Shown here in pieces: positions 1 through 13,201 of a DNA stretch of 64,000 bases. Position 1 is the first letter of the stretch; each line of letters begins with the position of its first letter. Below the pieces are notes generated by a model, which saw only the letters and a list, made by a program, of their open reading frames with translations, was not told the origin of the DNA and did not search any database. The stretch lies in the NCBI RefSeq assembly GCF_003144245.1, contig NW_020289984.1, positions 558,001 through 622,000 on the forward strand, given 5' to 3'. The DNA is from Jaminaea rosea (taxonomy: Eukaryota; Basidiomycota; Exobasidiomycetes; Microstromatales). The position numbers were made by a program, and so were the translations under genes.

Positions 1-626
1 ATTCTCCCAAGAGGTGGGACTGAGAGGGGGTAAGGAGTCGATGCCCTAAGTAGGGGTTGTGCCAATTTGAAGGGGCGGGCTGCGCAGAGCTGGCGTTGGG
101 CGGGGATGATGGGCCGCCGCCGCCGCCGTCATTGTGAGAGTGTGAGAAGGTAGGGTCCTCCATGAGGTTGGTGATTGGCGTGATTGAGCGCCGATATTGG
201 TTGGATGAGAGAGGACGATGAGGATGTTGGTCAATCGCGTGGTTAGGCCGGGCCCTGACTGATTATATGCACTCGTATCGGCGAGACACTGTTTCCTGAT
301 GACCTCAAGCGAGACGATAGAATTGCCCCCGTCGCTTTGTGACAGTGGGACGCTGAGGTAGCGTTATCGTTGAGCGCAACACAAGGCGGATGTTGGTGAT
401 GGAGGGTGAACGAAGTCGTGAGCGGACGGAGAGCAACAGACGATGTGGACTGAGCTTTGGCCCCAGTCGACCCGCGCGGCACGAGCGCGTCTTGACTTCT
501 CGCGACTGGCCGTCAGGTTCACTCAAAGTGGCTTCACTCATCACGACCTCAGAAAGGGCACGACTTCTATTTGATGCAGAGCAGAGAACAACGAATAGGC
601 TGATCTACATATTGCACATGAGAGCT
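1..626. other. Flank with no recognised gene
   Basis: This stretch lies beyond the 3' end of the minus-strand LYS1-like gene. The longest open frame here, on the plus strand and running on over the last LYS1 exon, is antisense to it and resembles nothing known. I see no RNA gene, repeat or convincing coding exon. Confidence 0.5.
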
Positions 627-2028
<1,402 letters not shown>

Positions 2029-2265
2029 GATGGGCGTAGTAGTGGGGATTGGGTTGATGGTGGGATGAGAAGAAGTGGACGAGCCCGAGGAAGCGGCGGG
2101 CAGCTCCGATGACTCCGAAGATTGCATTCGCGGGCGGAGAGAGTCGACAGAGGCAGACCAGTCCACGGCCACGCGATGAGAAGAAGCGCAGGTGGAGCAA
2201 GATTCGTGCAGCTCAACACTTTCTCACGAGTGCATTTCATTTCCTTCGTTGGGTGCTCAGACCTC

Positions 2266-3569
2266 TCAGCGACCGACTACACTAACAGGCACGTCATACA
2301 CATCTTCACTCAGCATACCCGTCCCTCTGCCTGCTTGCTGCTGGATCACCATCGGATGTCCACCGTCCCTGATGAACTTCTGAGCTTCAGCGAAGGACAT
2401 GTCGCTCGCTCGAGGGATGGGGACCCATTTGGCATGAGAGTCTGCGGTTGCGGTTGAAGAGATAGGAAGCGTCAGGCAGTGCTTCGTGCTTCGAGAGTCG
2501 ATTGCATGCTCACCTGTCATCGAAGCAAGGTCGTCAGAGGCGGGAGTCGAGTAGACTCCGTACGCCATATAGGCAACGTAGACGAAGAGGACGAGGACCA
2601 TGGACCAAGCGGGGATCAGATAAGCCCATTCCCTGCGCATGCGTCACGATGAGATCTCGATCAGCTCTCAATTCTTTCCTCTCATGTCTGAATAGGCGCC
2701 TATCACCTGCTCGGATACCAATCCACCCCTACAGCCTTGAGCCACGCTTCCGGCACCAAAGCCCAAACGCTCCAAGCAACGAGGAGCACAGTCGAGAAGG
2801 CATACAGCGCGAACCCCTTTGCCCCATTCAGGCGAGCGGGACGAAGCCACTCGTTGCCCTCTTCGTCCTCACTGATACCTCTCTTCGTCATCAGGGAAGC
2901 TTTCTTCGAGTCTCCTTTCTTGACAGCTGAAATTGAGTCCACTACAAGCTCAAAAGGCCCACTTTGACTCCCAAAGTCGCTCCTGGCCATGATGCTCCAC
3001 ATCTTGATCTCCTCTGGATCCAACTTTGGAGCGGACGGTTGAGGCCTGCCGCGGTACGTAGGCTCAAAGTCTGACCAAGCTGGGTGGAAGGCCGATACCT
3101 CCGCCGACGAGGTCGAGACGTTGAAGTTATACTCGTACACGGTGGAGGACTCGTTGCGCCCATCGGGGCGTTTGACGGGCATGGTTGTGTATAGATTGAG
3201 CACATATGATGTGACGGGGCCTTTACCTCCCCCGGGCTGGTCGTTCCCCTCTTTGCCTCCCTTCTGTGACGGCGGCGGCGAGCAGACCTTGACTTCCAAC
3301 CCCTGCCACCCAGCCTTGTCCAGCGTAATAGGCAATGACTGACCATACTGCTGGCTAGCAAATCCCGCCCCACCTAGCGTGGTGGTATCAAGGAAGCCGG
3401 AGAAGAGGAGCTGCCCACTCGCAGTGAGATTTGTCTGCGAGGTCGACGAGCCTCCACGCACGCGGTCGTCGACTGCCTTGAAGGTCGAGAGGGCTGTGCG
3501 CCATGTTATTGCGGGTGAACTGGCGTGAGGGGAGAAGAGTGGAGTGGGTGCAAGAGACAGGGGAGGCAT
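2266..3569 (-). CDS. CIA30-domain / PIG-P fusion protein
   Basis: Three exons (3569-2707, 2632-2514, 2441-2266) encode 385 residues. Residues about 10-225 look like a CIA30 domain (family of complex I assembly factor NDUFAF1): an FKAVDDRVRGGSS opening, FASQQYGQSLPITLDKAGW, YEYNFNV, and MWSIMARSDFGSQSGPFELVVDSI at its end. After an acidic linker comes a PIG-P module: a membrane segment (FALYAFSTVLLVAWSVWALV), the hallmark YPSR-EWAYLIP sequence across intron 1, and a second membrane segment (WSMVLVLFVYVAYMAYG). PIG-P/Gpi19 is a subunit of the ER GlcNAc transferase that starts GPI-anchor synthesis. The CIA30 part and the first PIG-P segment share one uninterrupted exon, so the join is in the DNA as read. 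The start at 3569 is the ATG nearest the domain. It is divergent from the phosphatase gene, 255 bp away. Confidence 0.8.
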
Positions 3570-3824
3570 GATGGCGTAGTGTGAGGCGAGAAGAGAAGAT
3601 GAGAGGAGGCAAAGATGCATGAGCAAAGCACCGAGGAACCCGAGCCTCGCACGGATGGATGCGCACGGCCTCCTCCTTTCTCCGCCTGCATCTTCGTCTC
3701 TCCGTCGGGCCGATGTCGATGCTCCTCTGTCCGTCCCTGCCTTGACTCGCAACCAACACACACGCCCGGCTCATTCTTCCCGACTTTCCTCCCACCTGGT
3801 CTCCTACCTCGTCCCTCTCTCATT

Positions 3825-5006
3825 ATGCCACCGCAAAAGACCTTTCAACACCTAACAGATGCAAGCGCATACCAAAAGCTAATCAAGCAGTACGACGTCT
3901 GGCTCTTCGACTGCGACGGCGTTCTCTGGTCCGGGGACGATCTCATCCCGGGAGCCAAAGAGGTCTTGGAGAAGCTCAGAGGATGGGGCAAAGAGATCGT
4001 CTTTGTGACCAACAATGCTAGCAAGAGCAGGAAGGAGATCCTCAAGAAATTCGTCAAGCTGGGTGTGAGGGCGGATGAGGTGGGTAGGATGCCGCGGATC
4101 GGGATGAGAGGCAGAGCTGACCATTGACTGCGTTCGTGGTGGGCTCGCAGACGGAGATCTTCTCGTCGTCGTACGCCGCCGCCGTATACTTGAAGAAGGT
4201 GCTAAACTTTCCTTCGGACCGCAAGGTGTACGTCATTGGTATGGAGGGGATCGAAGAGGAACTCGATGCTGAGGGGATCCAGCACTGCGGTGGGACGGTA
4301 AGCATGCTCCGCGTAGAGCGCTGTAGTCAACGCAGAGCTGACCAGTTGTGAGCGACCCAGGCCAAGGAGGACAACGTCTTCCTCCCTCCCCTGGACTTCT
4401 CCACCCTGCAAGATGACAAGGCCATTGACCCATCAGTAGGGGCGGTCATGTGTGGCTTCGATATGCACCTGTCGTACATCAAGCTGGCAAAGGCGTACAA
4501 GTGAGCCAGAGCGCACCGAACAAGACGATTTTGGAGCTGGAAGGGCTGATCCTCCTCTTCCCCACACGCACGCCCGTCACAGGCATCTCACCCGCCCAGG
4601 CGCCGACGGTCCGGCGAAAGCGGGCGAAGTAGGCGGAGGCTGTCATTTCATACTGACCAACGACGACTCAACCTTCCCCGCCCGCGGAGGTCCATGGCCA
4701 GGGGCCGGCTCTCTCTCCTCTCCCCTCCTCTTCGCCACCAAGCGCCAACCAACCATCATCGGCAAGCCCCACCAGCATATGCTTGATACAATCCTCGCTG
4801 CCAAGCACTTTGAGCGAAGCAAGGCCATCTTTGTGGGTGATCGACTGGATACGGACATCGATTTTGCGAATCGAGGCGATATCGCTAGTTTGATGGTGTT
4901 GACTGGGATTAGCACGAGGGCGGAGATCGAGGGCGATGGGGCTGAGATTGTCCCGGATTACCTGGTGGAGAGTCTGGGTGATTTGGATCAAGTCAAGGAG
5001 CTGTGA
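3825..5006 (+). CDS. PHO13: PHO13-like HAD phosphatase (p-nitrophenyl phosphatase / phosphoglycolate phosphatase)
   Basis: HAD-superfamily phosphatase that in other fungi and animals removes toxic side products such as 2-phosphoglycolate; cytosolic. Five exons: first to about 4079, second from about 4153, short third and fourth exons, and a last exon from about 4582. HAD motif I is VWLFDCDGVLW with the nucleophile Asp, motif II is FVTNNAS, the lysine motif lies near IIGKPHQHML, and motif IV is FVGDRLDTDIDFANRG. The cap region contains the expected IFSSSYAAAVYL and GAVMCGFDMHLSYIKLA. The start is the first ATG in frame just before the family N-terminus. About 310 residues, the normal size. The fifth exon carries a Gly/Ala-rich loop before CHFILTNDD that is longer than in yeast. 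The 3' end faces the RPA3-like gene 83 bp away. Confidence 0.93.
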
Positions 5007-5089
5007 GGCCTGAGGGATGGATCATCATCATAGATGCTTTGATGTGTCGTGGTATTGCAATAGACTTCTCAGCTCAGCGCGACGCACGC

Positions 5090-5622
5090 TCAATCGGACG
5101 CCTGCGTGAAGAGGCCCGGGAACTTCTGTGACACAGTGACTACCCTCTCCACCAAGTTCATATCTGCGTGCGAACCAACAAATTACCTGCTGTCAGCTTC
5201 ATCTTCTCTCACTCTCTCACTGGCATCTTGACGCGCGCACTCACCGACTCCATCTCCCAGATCCAGGCTCGTAAACTCTCTGATCGTCTCACCACTGTCC
5301 GCCACTTTGCCAATCACCTCAACGAATTTGGCCCCGTCGAGATCCGTGTCCCTGTTCAGGCCTACCTCGACGTTGCCCATGTCGCTTGTCTGGATGAGTA
5401 GGGTCGAGGCGGAGAGCTGCGTGCGCGAGGGAGTATGAAAGGGGAGAAGTAGCACAGAGGGGGCAAGGAGGACAAGGAAGGACAAGTGTGAGCCTCGCGC
5501 GAGGAGGAGCGAGTAAGTACCAAGGCGGGACTTACCTTCGTCACCTTTCCTGTGATGCGGACGATCTGACCCCTGTAGTTCGGCAGGAGCGATGAGTTGA
5601 TGAAAGGCGTAGGATGCTCCAT
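5090..5622 (-). CDS. RFA3: Replication protein A 14 kDa subunit (RPA3-like)
   Basis: Small OB-fold subunit of the RPA single-strand DNA-binding heterotrimer used in replication and repair. Exon 1 begins at 5622 with MEHPTPFINSSLLPNYRGQIVRI; the middle exon holds VEVGLNRDTDLDGAKFVEVIGKV and the helix-leading IREFTSLDLGDGV; the last exon, too short to stand out as an open frame, encodes MNLVERVVTVSQKFPGLF, the C-terminal trimerisation helix. The final intron donor is near 5243 and the acceptor near 5164; the reading frame across them is GV-D-MNLV. Size (about 110 residues) and the order NSSLLP / GKV / EVIGKV match RPA3 proteins. It is divergent from the prenyltransferase gene, whose start lies 286 bp away. 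Confidence 0.85.
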
Positions 5623-5908
5623 GATAGACTGCTCGTGACGATGAGTGGTGCAGAGGAAGGACGAGTTGGACGGAGGGACGGCTGAGCTCGCAGCAGCAGC
5701 AGCCCGAATCGCGAGTCGCGTCGTCTCCAAATGAGGGTGCGGAAGTGGGGTTGGGTCGCGTGGCAAGTGGGTTGGTGTCGGAGTCGACGTTCGAGCTCGA
5801 CGGACGGACGGACAAAGGAACAAAGGGAGCGAGCTGCATGGCGCACGGCCGTTACGACTTTGGCCTGGCTTGACTTCCTTTCCATCCCATCGCTCGAACT
5901 CACGCCAC

Positions 5909-7371
5909 ATGACCATGGGCTCGAGCTCAGAAGCAACTTTTCTCGCTCATGAGTGCGAGCGGCCTTATCTCCCTTTTGACCCCTCGTCCTCGCATTGGGC
6001 TGATGTGGTGTGAGTGCGACTCTGGCTTCTCCGCCTCGCCATTCACGCAGTCACACTAACCCTGCCCCCATGACACCTTTGCGCCCACCAGCCCCACTCT
6101 TCAAGACGACGGCCCCTCTCCCGACGTGCTCGTCCCCATCATGTACGACCCAGCCTACTCATCCGCGATGGACCTGCTCCGCACGATGCAGCCCAAGCGC
6201 GAGTTCTCGGACCGCGCTCTTGCCCTGACCACGCACCTCGTCTCGCTGAACCCCTCCAGCTATACGGTCTGGGCGTATAGGGCTGATGTGCTGCTTGAGG
6301 GACAAGAGGGCGGGGAGGAGAAGAGAAAAAAGCTAAGAAGGGAGCTGGATTGGATGGAGGAGTGAGTGGCGCGGTTCCCCACGTATTCGACAGGGTAGTC
6401 GTTGCTGACCATCCCTCTCTCACCCTCCTGCCGCTCACGCACGCAGACTCGCCCGCGGCAATATGAAGTCATATCAAGTCTGGCAACATCGTCGTATGAT
6501 CCTCTCTGCCCTCGGTGACCCCTCTACCGAGCTCAGCTTCATCGAGTCGGTGCTGAACAAGGACAGCAAGAACTACCACACGTGGGCATACAGGCAGTGG
6601 GTTCTCGCGCAGTACGGCGGTTTGCCCAGTGGCAGCGCGAGGGACAAGCCGACACATCCGGAGCTCTGGGAAGGAGAGGTGGGATACACGACCAAGTTGA
6701 TTGATGAGGATGTGAGGAACAATTCGGCGTGGAATCATCGATTCTTCGTGAGTGCAAGCAGCTGAGGATAGTACGCAGTATCTATGGCAGCTGACGATGA
6801 TGGAGCGTCTTCCTCACAGGTCATCTTCGGCAGCGGGAGAGCAGCTGCCGGTCCCAAGGCCATCGGCCTGCAATCGCCAGCCGGCTCAGATGCTCCGAAA
6901 GATGGCCTACTACAATGCGCCGAAGCTGAAGTCAGGTGAGGGCGATTGCGCACGCAGCATTGCAGGCCAGCCTGCCTGCCTCTGACCCTCCGTTGCCCTT
7001 CCCTGACCCGCTCATCGCGCAGATACACCCGCTCGCAGCTCTCCATTGCCCCTTCAAACGCGGCAGCCTGGGCCTACCTTCGAGGGGTCCTCTCTCACGT
7101 CAACCAACCGCTCACATCCTACGACTTGCAGCCATTTGTCCGCAATCTTGGAGATGAGGTTGCACACGCGCTCGAGTATCGGCTGGACATTGTTGAGGAG
7201 CAGCTGCTGGAGGGACGTGAGGCGCCAGAGATTGGCATGATGGATCAGCTGGTAGAGAAGTTGGTCGAGGTGGACCCTGTGAGGAGGAGGTGGTGGCAGG
7301 CGAGGAGGGAGGAGATTCAAGAGCTGACAAAGGCTCCGGCGCCGGCGCCGGCGCCCGCCTCCGGGGCGTAG
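5909..7371 (+). CDS. RAM2: Protein farnesyltransferase/geranylgeranyltransferase I alpha subunit
   Basis: Shared alpha subunit of FTase and GGTase-I, which attach prenyl groups to CaaX proteins such as Ras and Rho; cytosolic heterodimer. Exon 1 (5909-6009) reads MTMGSSSEATFLAHE and ends SSHWADVV; exon 2 starts at 6092. The protein prenyltransferase alpha repeats are visible: YTVWAYRADVLLE, YQVWQHRRMILSALGD, YHTWAYRQWVLAQYGG, NNSAWNHRFFV, and a late AAAWAYLRGVL. These W-x-x-R and W-x-H-R helices are the family signature. At least five introns are needed. The region 6770-7020, after the NHRFFV block, is the least certain part of the model. The tail ends in a short Ala/Pro repeat. A second in-frame ATG at 5915 is equally usable. 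Confidence 0.9.
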
Positions 7372-7936
7372 ATGTGGAGCGATGTAAGACCGTCGTCAAT
7401 CAGTACCCCAACCTGCGCGCCTTTGGCCTTTTGTGAGCAGCGTTGACGTTCTCGTCACCGTCACCGGACTAGCCTCCACGGTGGCCTTTCTGTGAAGCCG
7501 TGTCTGAGCCTGGACCAGATTGCTGCAATTGAGGGGACATTCAACTCCAATGGCCGGAGCGAATGTTCAGAGATGGCCTCATCGCCTGCATGATCGAGAC
7601 CTTTCCTGGAGTGAAGGAGCTAGCTACCGTGCAGTACCACAATGGGAAGATGGCAATTTACGGGTAGTGAATCTCAACGTGAATGACAGCGCGTTCTGGC
7701 TGCAGGACATCGTTCAGGCGGGACCCACCTGGCGAGTCGTTAGACAAGACGTGCTGAGGGCATAACTAGAGGCGTGAGATACAGGAGGGCTGCTATGAGA
7801 CTGTGGGTCGGATGATACGTGATGTAATTCGAATCGTGATCGTGAGAGCTAGTGACACATTGGTACAGGTACGAGGGAGCTACAAGACGGGGTAAGAGGA
7901 AAGAGCGAGGGTCGCAGCCTTGCGCCACGATTGCGC
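7372..7936. other. Convergent 3' flank, no recognised gene
   Basis: Lies between the 3' ends of the prenyltransferase and transporter genes. An 81-codon plus-strand frame (7520-7765) is open but resembles no family and lies in probable 3' UTR. I see nothing else. Confidence 0.45.
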
Positions 7937-9894
7937 TTAGGCGGTCGTGGTACGAGTGACAATCTGGTCCTGCTCCTTCTTGTCCTGCTCCTCCTTGTCG
8001 TTGTGCCCATCCTGGCTTCCCTCCTTCTCCTCTACAGCAGCAGCGCGCTGCCTGTCCTCCTCCATCTGGCTCTGCTTGCCCAGCTGAGGCACATCGTCGC
8101 CCATGGCAGCCTCGTCCTTGACGCGGAGGGGCCTGTTCTGCGTGGCGCCGACGAGGTACCAGGGCTTGGACTCGAAGAGCTCCTTGATCTGCTCGAGCTG
8201 GTAGCCCGATACCTCTGGCATCATGAAGAAGACGAAGATCAGCGCCGCGATCGACATGATGAAGAAGAAGAGGAACAGCGACCATGGACCGCCAGAGGCA
8301 ATGATGGGGTTGACGCTGCGGGAGGAGCCGAATTGGCAGAGGAAGTGGATGATCGAGATGAAGCCTACGCCGAGAGCTCGGACCTCCAGGCTGAAGAGTT
8401 CAGTTCTGTGCGGTGCGCAAGAGTAGGAAGACGGCGTGTCAGCGAGTGGACAGCTGGATGCGTGAACTCAAACCTTGGCTTTAACGAAAAGGCGAACTGT
8501 GAAAGGTATTGGACAGAGTTGACTCCTATGGCCCACGCCAAGCCCGAGAGGAAGATCATAGCGATTCCAGCTTCACTCGCCATCTTCTGACCCTTTGTCT
8601 CGGTCGCAGCGTCGACGTTGTAGTTGTACTTGAGGTAAATGCAGAGGTAAAGCGAGCAGAAGGCCTGAAGCGAGAGACCCGCCATGACGGCGGTCTTGCG
8701 TCCTGCCAGGTCAATGATGAAGAAGGCAGCGGCCATGGATGATACGAGCTTGACGACACCGAAGATGCCCGTCGTGAACAGCTTCGTCTGGCTACCCGTG
8801 ATACCGACCTGCGGAAGGGAGGGGCGGGAATGTTTCAGCGGACTTTGCTCTGACGCGTCGTTAAATTGCCGCGATCATTGCTCTCACGTAGCCGAAGAGC
8901 TTGGGCGCGAAGACTGTCATGGATCCACCGCCAGAGAACTGGCCGAAGACCTGAATACCAATACCGATGGCGAGGATGTGCAGGTTGCGAGGCGTACGAA
9001 GCATCTGCCAGAAGATGTGGTACCAAGCACGGTTGCCACGAGCCTCAGCTTCCTTGTCGAGCTGCTCGCAGATAGTCTCAAATTCGTTGACGACGACGGC
9101 GTCGTTGTCGCCACAATTGCGCAGCCAGTAGAGGGACTTGCGAGCCTGCTCACGGCGGCCGACCTTGAGGAGCCAACGCGGCGACTCAGGGATAAAGAAG
9201 CAGCCAATGAAGATGAGGCCGGCGACGACGAAGTTGAGACTGGCAGGCGCCTGCCACTGCAGCGAGTTGGTGTTGGAGATGTGGAGCGAGGTGCCGTAGT
9301 TGACCCAGTAGCCGAGGAGGATGCCGATGTAGACGGAGGCGGAGAAGATGCATACAGCGAGACCACGAATAGCACGGGGAGCAATCTCGACGAGGTAGGT
9401 AGGAGCACAGACGGGCGTCATACCGACTCCCAAACCAGCGATGAAGCGACCAGCCAGGAGCTGCGAGAGGTTGCCGTCACCGGAGTGACCGTGGACACTG
9501 GTGAACCAGACGACGGAGCCGATGATCCAGAGAATGCATGCCATCTGTGAGGTCTTCTTGCGCCCGAGAAGGTCACTGACGATGAAAGCGAGGAAAGAAC
9601 CCACGATGGAGCCGGCTTGAAGCATCGAGGCTGATGGGCGGGAGCGTGCGCGGCACGGTTAGCGCGATGTCACGGTGTGTGCGGCGCGCGGCACTCACCA
9701 ATGCTGTTCTCGACCTCGGATCCCTCTTCAAAGTCGAAAGAAACCTTGAAGCTCTTTTGGTTGATGATACCGGAGATCAAACCCTCGTCGAGACCACGCG
9801 AGATACCGAGGAGACCGACCGTGAAGGCCGGCGCCCACAAGTGGAGCCACGAGCGCGAGCGAGGGTCAACTTCGCGAAGATGGCTGAGAAGCAT
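7937..9894 (-). CDS. MFS sugar porter
   Basis: Membrane transporter of the sugar porter group of the major facilitator superfamily, expected at the plasma membrane with 12 membrane helices. Four exons; frames join as NSI-ASMLQAGS, FGY-VGITGSQ and LKPR-TELFSLEVRALG. Family motifs: LDEGLISGIINQKSF after helix 1, VSDLLGRKKTSQ (loop 2-3), LAGRFIAGLGVGMTP, YLVEIAPRAIRG, PESPRWLLKVGR (end of helix 6), the QVFGQFSGG helix 7 region, and DLAGRKTAVMAG. The cytosolic tail after the last helix is long, charged and Gln/Glu/Lys-rich (about 70 residues). Start at 9894 (MLLSHLREVDPRS); an in-frame ATG at 9972 would add a His-containing leader. The substrate cannot be told from sequence; hexoses, polyols or quinate are possible. 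Confidence 0.9.
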
Positions 9895-11530
9895 CTTGTC
9901 CTGATGGTGGTGATGAGAGAGGGGAAGGAGGAGGGAAAGGGGAATGGGGAGGACTTGAGGGGCGTACGACACGGCGATTGCAGAGGCTGTGATCCTATAT
10001 ATCGCCGTCGTCGGTCAGGTGCTATAGCCCGAGACGGCTCTTGAGAGGCTAACTTTTCGTCACAGCCAGTCAGTCAGCCACCCCCACGCAGCCCGGCGTG
10101 CGTCGTTTTTCGCACCAGTGGCAACAAGGAGCCGGCCTGACGGCGCTTCGTTGCATTACCAAGCTCCATCGCGGGGCCCCCCCAAACACTTTGCCCCTCG
10201 TCGAGCTAATGGCGAGGCATGGCGCCGCCTCCGTCGTGTGCGCGCGCGACTGACGAACAGCGACGCTGCAAGGGCGGTCGAACACTTGCTTGACCAGCAA
10301 TTTACGCCCTAGATCAGCGCAGGACCACGCAGGAACGCAGAGCATCATGGGGCTCCAGAAGTGGAAGCTCTTGATGCGGAGATGAACCATCGTCCTTCTT
10401 GTTTAGCGTTGCCAAGAACTCGTTGGTACAGGCGAACCGGTGGGAAGCGAGAGTCTGGATAAGGATGTGTGAGCGGCAGAGCGGTTGCGCTCCGCCGTCA
10501 CCGCCGTCACCGCCCTCGCCGCCGACTCCGTCTCCCACTTCGCATCGTGGGAGAGCGCGGAGGGGGAGCAGTGTCCGGCGACTCAGCCGCGCTAGATCCG
10601 CCACTTCTCGCGAGAGGTTCGCACGATGATGTTGAGTGATAGACTGGGTGAGTGTGTGCTGTGGCTGCGATTGCATCCTGACTGATATCATGATGGCCAC
10701 TATCATGACATGATGGTTGGTCTATGGAACGGCACGGTCATCATCGTGTGTTGTGATAATGAAAGGCTCGACGACAGCTCTCGAGCTCCTCGCCCCGGGT
10801 CACCCTCGGCAATCTTGCGCTGGCTCCGTTTAAATTCAACCGCGGCTCGCGCGGATGGGCTGGGGCCAGATCAACCGGGCGCTGCGCCTCCTTTTTCTCT
10901 GCTTCCCGCTCCAACCGTCACTACAATCCGGCCGAGTGGCCTCATCTCTCGCCTGAGCAAAGTCAAGATCGACAGATGGGACAGAAACCGACGCTTCGAT
11001 CAGAAGCCGCGCACGCACAATGCAGCGCCCGCATGTACGAGTCCAGACGTACAGCAACTCCTCCTTCGCTACCGGCCTCGGCAGCAGCCTTCCATTTGCT
11101 CGTCCTGACGCGTAGCCTCTGGCTTCCAACTCAATAGCAGCGCCTCCCACTTGTCGCAGACCGCAGGCGGGAGTCGCCACTCATCAAGCTCCATTGTGGC
11201 TATTACGTAGCAGGAACTGAAGGATGCTACTCGGAGCCCGATCAGGCGCGAGCCAGCCCCGAGCACAGCATACGGCAAGCTGTCCACCAAAAGAGGGATG
11301 AGGTTGAGGTTGAGATGGTATGGGAGGACGCAGGGATGCTTCGCGGGGTCCCACACTTTCTAATGGGCCGCTGCGGAGGTCAGATCGACGTTCAGAGACA
11401 TACGCCGGCCGGTGTGCCTGCCTTCAACCTTGGACGATCGAGACAGCAAAGACAAGGAAGTCGACGCCACCTCTCCATTCTCACGGTAGATCGGGAACGA
11501 CGGAGATGACGACGCCACGACGTCGCGCTC
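9895..11530. other. Intergenic, transporter promoter side of the secreted-protein island
   Basis: About 1.6 kb between the transporter start and the 3' end of S1. It holds a small CCGCCGTCA-type repeat near 10495-10525 and several open frames on both strands (for example 10314-10706, 10836-11180 and 11069-11356, all minus) without family resemblance or convincing splice structure. I see no supported gene. Confidence 0.4.
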
Positions 11531-12126
11531 TCAAGGACAGTCCCCAATAATATCGACGCCATCCTTCGAGCTGATCATCTCAGTACCGGGTGTAAGCTTT
11601 CCTCGTTTCACCCCATCATCAAAATAAGCCTTGGCGACGCCCGTGTTGGCCGTCCTGGAGAACAGATGGTTGGCGTTGCCCTGAAAGAGGAAGACAAACG
11701 TTTCCATCCTAGAGCTCTTCTTGCACTGCAGGCCGAAGGATCCGTTGAGGAAGTCCTCGATGAGGAATGCGCCTGTGCGTTGAGGTCGCTCATAAGCTCG
11801 ACTTCGGCCGCCTTCGCTGGCCCCCCTAGCTCGTCTTGGCACTCACTCTCGCCGTACTTGTCGCGGGAGGATGCCAAGACGTGGTAAGGCTGGAACATGC
11901 TCACGGGGTTCTTAGCAGCGAGGTATGCGTCGCCTACAGTGCTGCTCGGATCGAGGATCAGGTCAATGCAACTCCTCGCAGCGTCCCCATCACGTCTGGC
12001 CTCTCACTAGACGCAGTGCTGCGAAGAGTCGCCCTTCTTACACTCTGGGCCAGCGCCCGCAAGGATCGACGTAGAAAGCACCGCGGTGAGGCAGAGCGCA
12101 GAGGTGAGAAGCATAATCGTTGGCAT
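11531..12126 (-). CDS. S1: small secreted protein, left bracket of the island
   Basis: Not a family I recognise. Three exons: start ATG at 12126 (or 12114, nine bases into the same exon after MPTI), second exon near 11968-11855, last exon from about 11778 to the stop at 11531. About 151 residues. A clear signal peptide (MLLTSALCLTAVLSTSILAGAG) is followed by PECKKGDSSQHCVY. The mature part has four to five cysteines and ends GTEMISSKDGVDIIGDCP. The block from IEDFLNGSFGLQCKK through FVFLFQGNANH to the GVD...CP end parallels S2 at 22255-23051, and both genes have a phase-1 intron just before that block, so the two are probably paralogues. Probably extracellular. It is divergent from A1, 398 bp away. 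Confidence 0.6.
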
Positions 12127-12524
12127 GGATGAAGGGGAGGGTGAGACGTTAGCAATACAGTCTGTGAGGCAAAGCAGCAAAAGTTGAGCGATGACCATGT
12201 TCACGGGACAGCGCAACGTCCCTTGACATGGCGGCCATATCGAGCTATCGCTCCACGTCTCTCCGTAGTTGAAGCAAAGCATGACAGCTCTGGTCTCGGC
12301 GTGTGCCAGACCTCTGCGGCAAGTTCGTTGGCATTTGCTCCTGCCCTCGTACCAAGTCGGGCTGCGCCACCCGCGCGCCCTCTCGATATCTTGCCGCACC
12401 ATCCAACGCGGGAGTACATTACCTCTCTGCGAACGTGCTGTCTACAACGCAATGCCAGAAACAGCTGCTGCGCTCTGAACGCGTTGCTTTCGTCTCTTCC
12501 ATTCACCCTAACAGCAAGTCGGAG
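12127..12524. promoter_or_regulatory. Divergent promoter region of S1 and A1
   Basis: 398 bp between two divergent starts. No TATA box or named site is evident; it must contain the 5' ends of both genes if the models are right. Confidence 0.35.
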
Positions 12525-13201
12525 ATGACCTCACTCGCTCAGCTCACCCTCCTCATCGGGGCACTCGCGGCTTACAGTCTCGCCAAGCACGTCACCTGCT
12601 CCTGGCGTCCTGGCTCTGGCTTGCCCAAGGCGTACGGCTTCGCTCACGTGAGTCAATCCCCCTTCCCCTCTCCTCAGCGTTGCTAGCTTACCTCTCAGGC
12701 TCCCGCACGCTGGCCGCCGCCTTCAGTACTGCACTGGCAGCATCTCGGATCTCGATCCTAAAAAGGGCACCAAGGCTAACCTCTGCCGCGACCAGTCCAA
12801 CAAGACCTTCACGGTAGGGACGTGGAATGTAGTTGGAGCCAATGCGCTCAACTTCGGTACGTTTGCCTGTGTGCCTTGGACGCGGCTTATTGCCCTTGAC
12901 TGACATCGCAGTGCGCCCGCTGCAGCTTCTCCTTGCGGGCCCAATGGGTGGTTTCAAGGCTTCCACGGTCCCTGCGACAGCGACGCCTTTGCCATGTGCC
13001 TCGGTGCGAACAATCCAGGAGATGCTAGTGACTGTTTCTACATGGCCCCTCAGGATGATTGTGCGTTGTATTGAGGACGTGATCACTCTAATGCAGCGCC
13101 AAAGCTGATCCAGACTCGCTCGCTCTACAGGCCAGTGGCCCACGCCCTTCTACGGCAACAGCCTGCCTCCCACCGTGGACATGTGGTACAAACTAAAGTG
13201 A
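12525..13201 (+). CDS. A1: secreted eight-Cys array protein
   Basis: 152 residues in four exons: 12525-12647, 12727-12856, then an exon from about 12926 and a last exon from about 13132. The signal peptide MTSLAQLTLLIGALAAYSLA is followed by KHVTCSWRPG. Exon 2 opens YCTG and carries NLCRDQSNKTF and GTWNVVGANALNF; exon 3 carries ASPCGPNGWFQ, FAMCLG and DCFYMAPQDD; the last exon ends TVDMWYKLK. Eight cysteines. One N-glycosylation sequon (NKT). The loop after FAMCL is longer than in A4, A6, A7 and A8. With A3, A5 and A9 it belongs to the KH-x-x-C-S-W subgroup. Confidence 0.8.

Noticed and set aside
7520-7765. 81-codon frame after the prenyltransferase gene, with a second short frame reading FRDGLIACMIETFPG
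   Set aside because: Both lie in a convergent 3' region, neither resembles a family, and no splice arrangement joins them sensibly.
10314-11356. Several minus-strand frames before the island
   Set aside because: No signal peptide, domain or splice support; arginine-rich composition typical of chance frames in GC-rich DNA.
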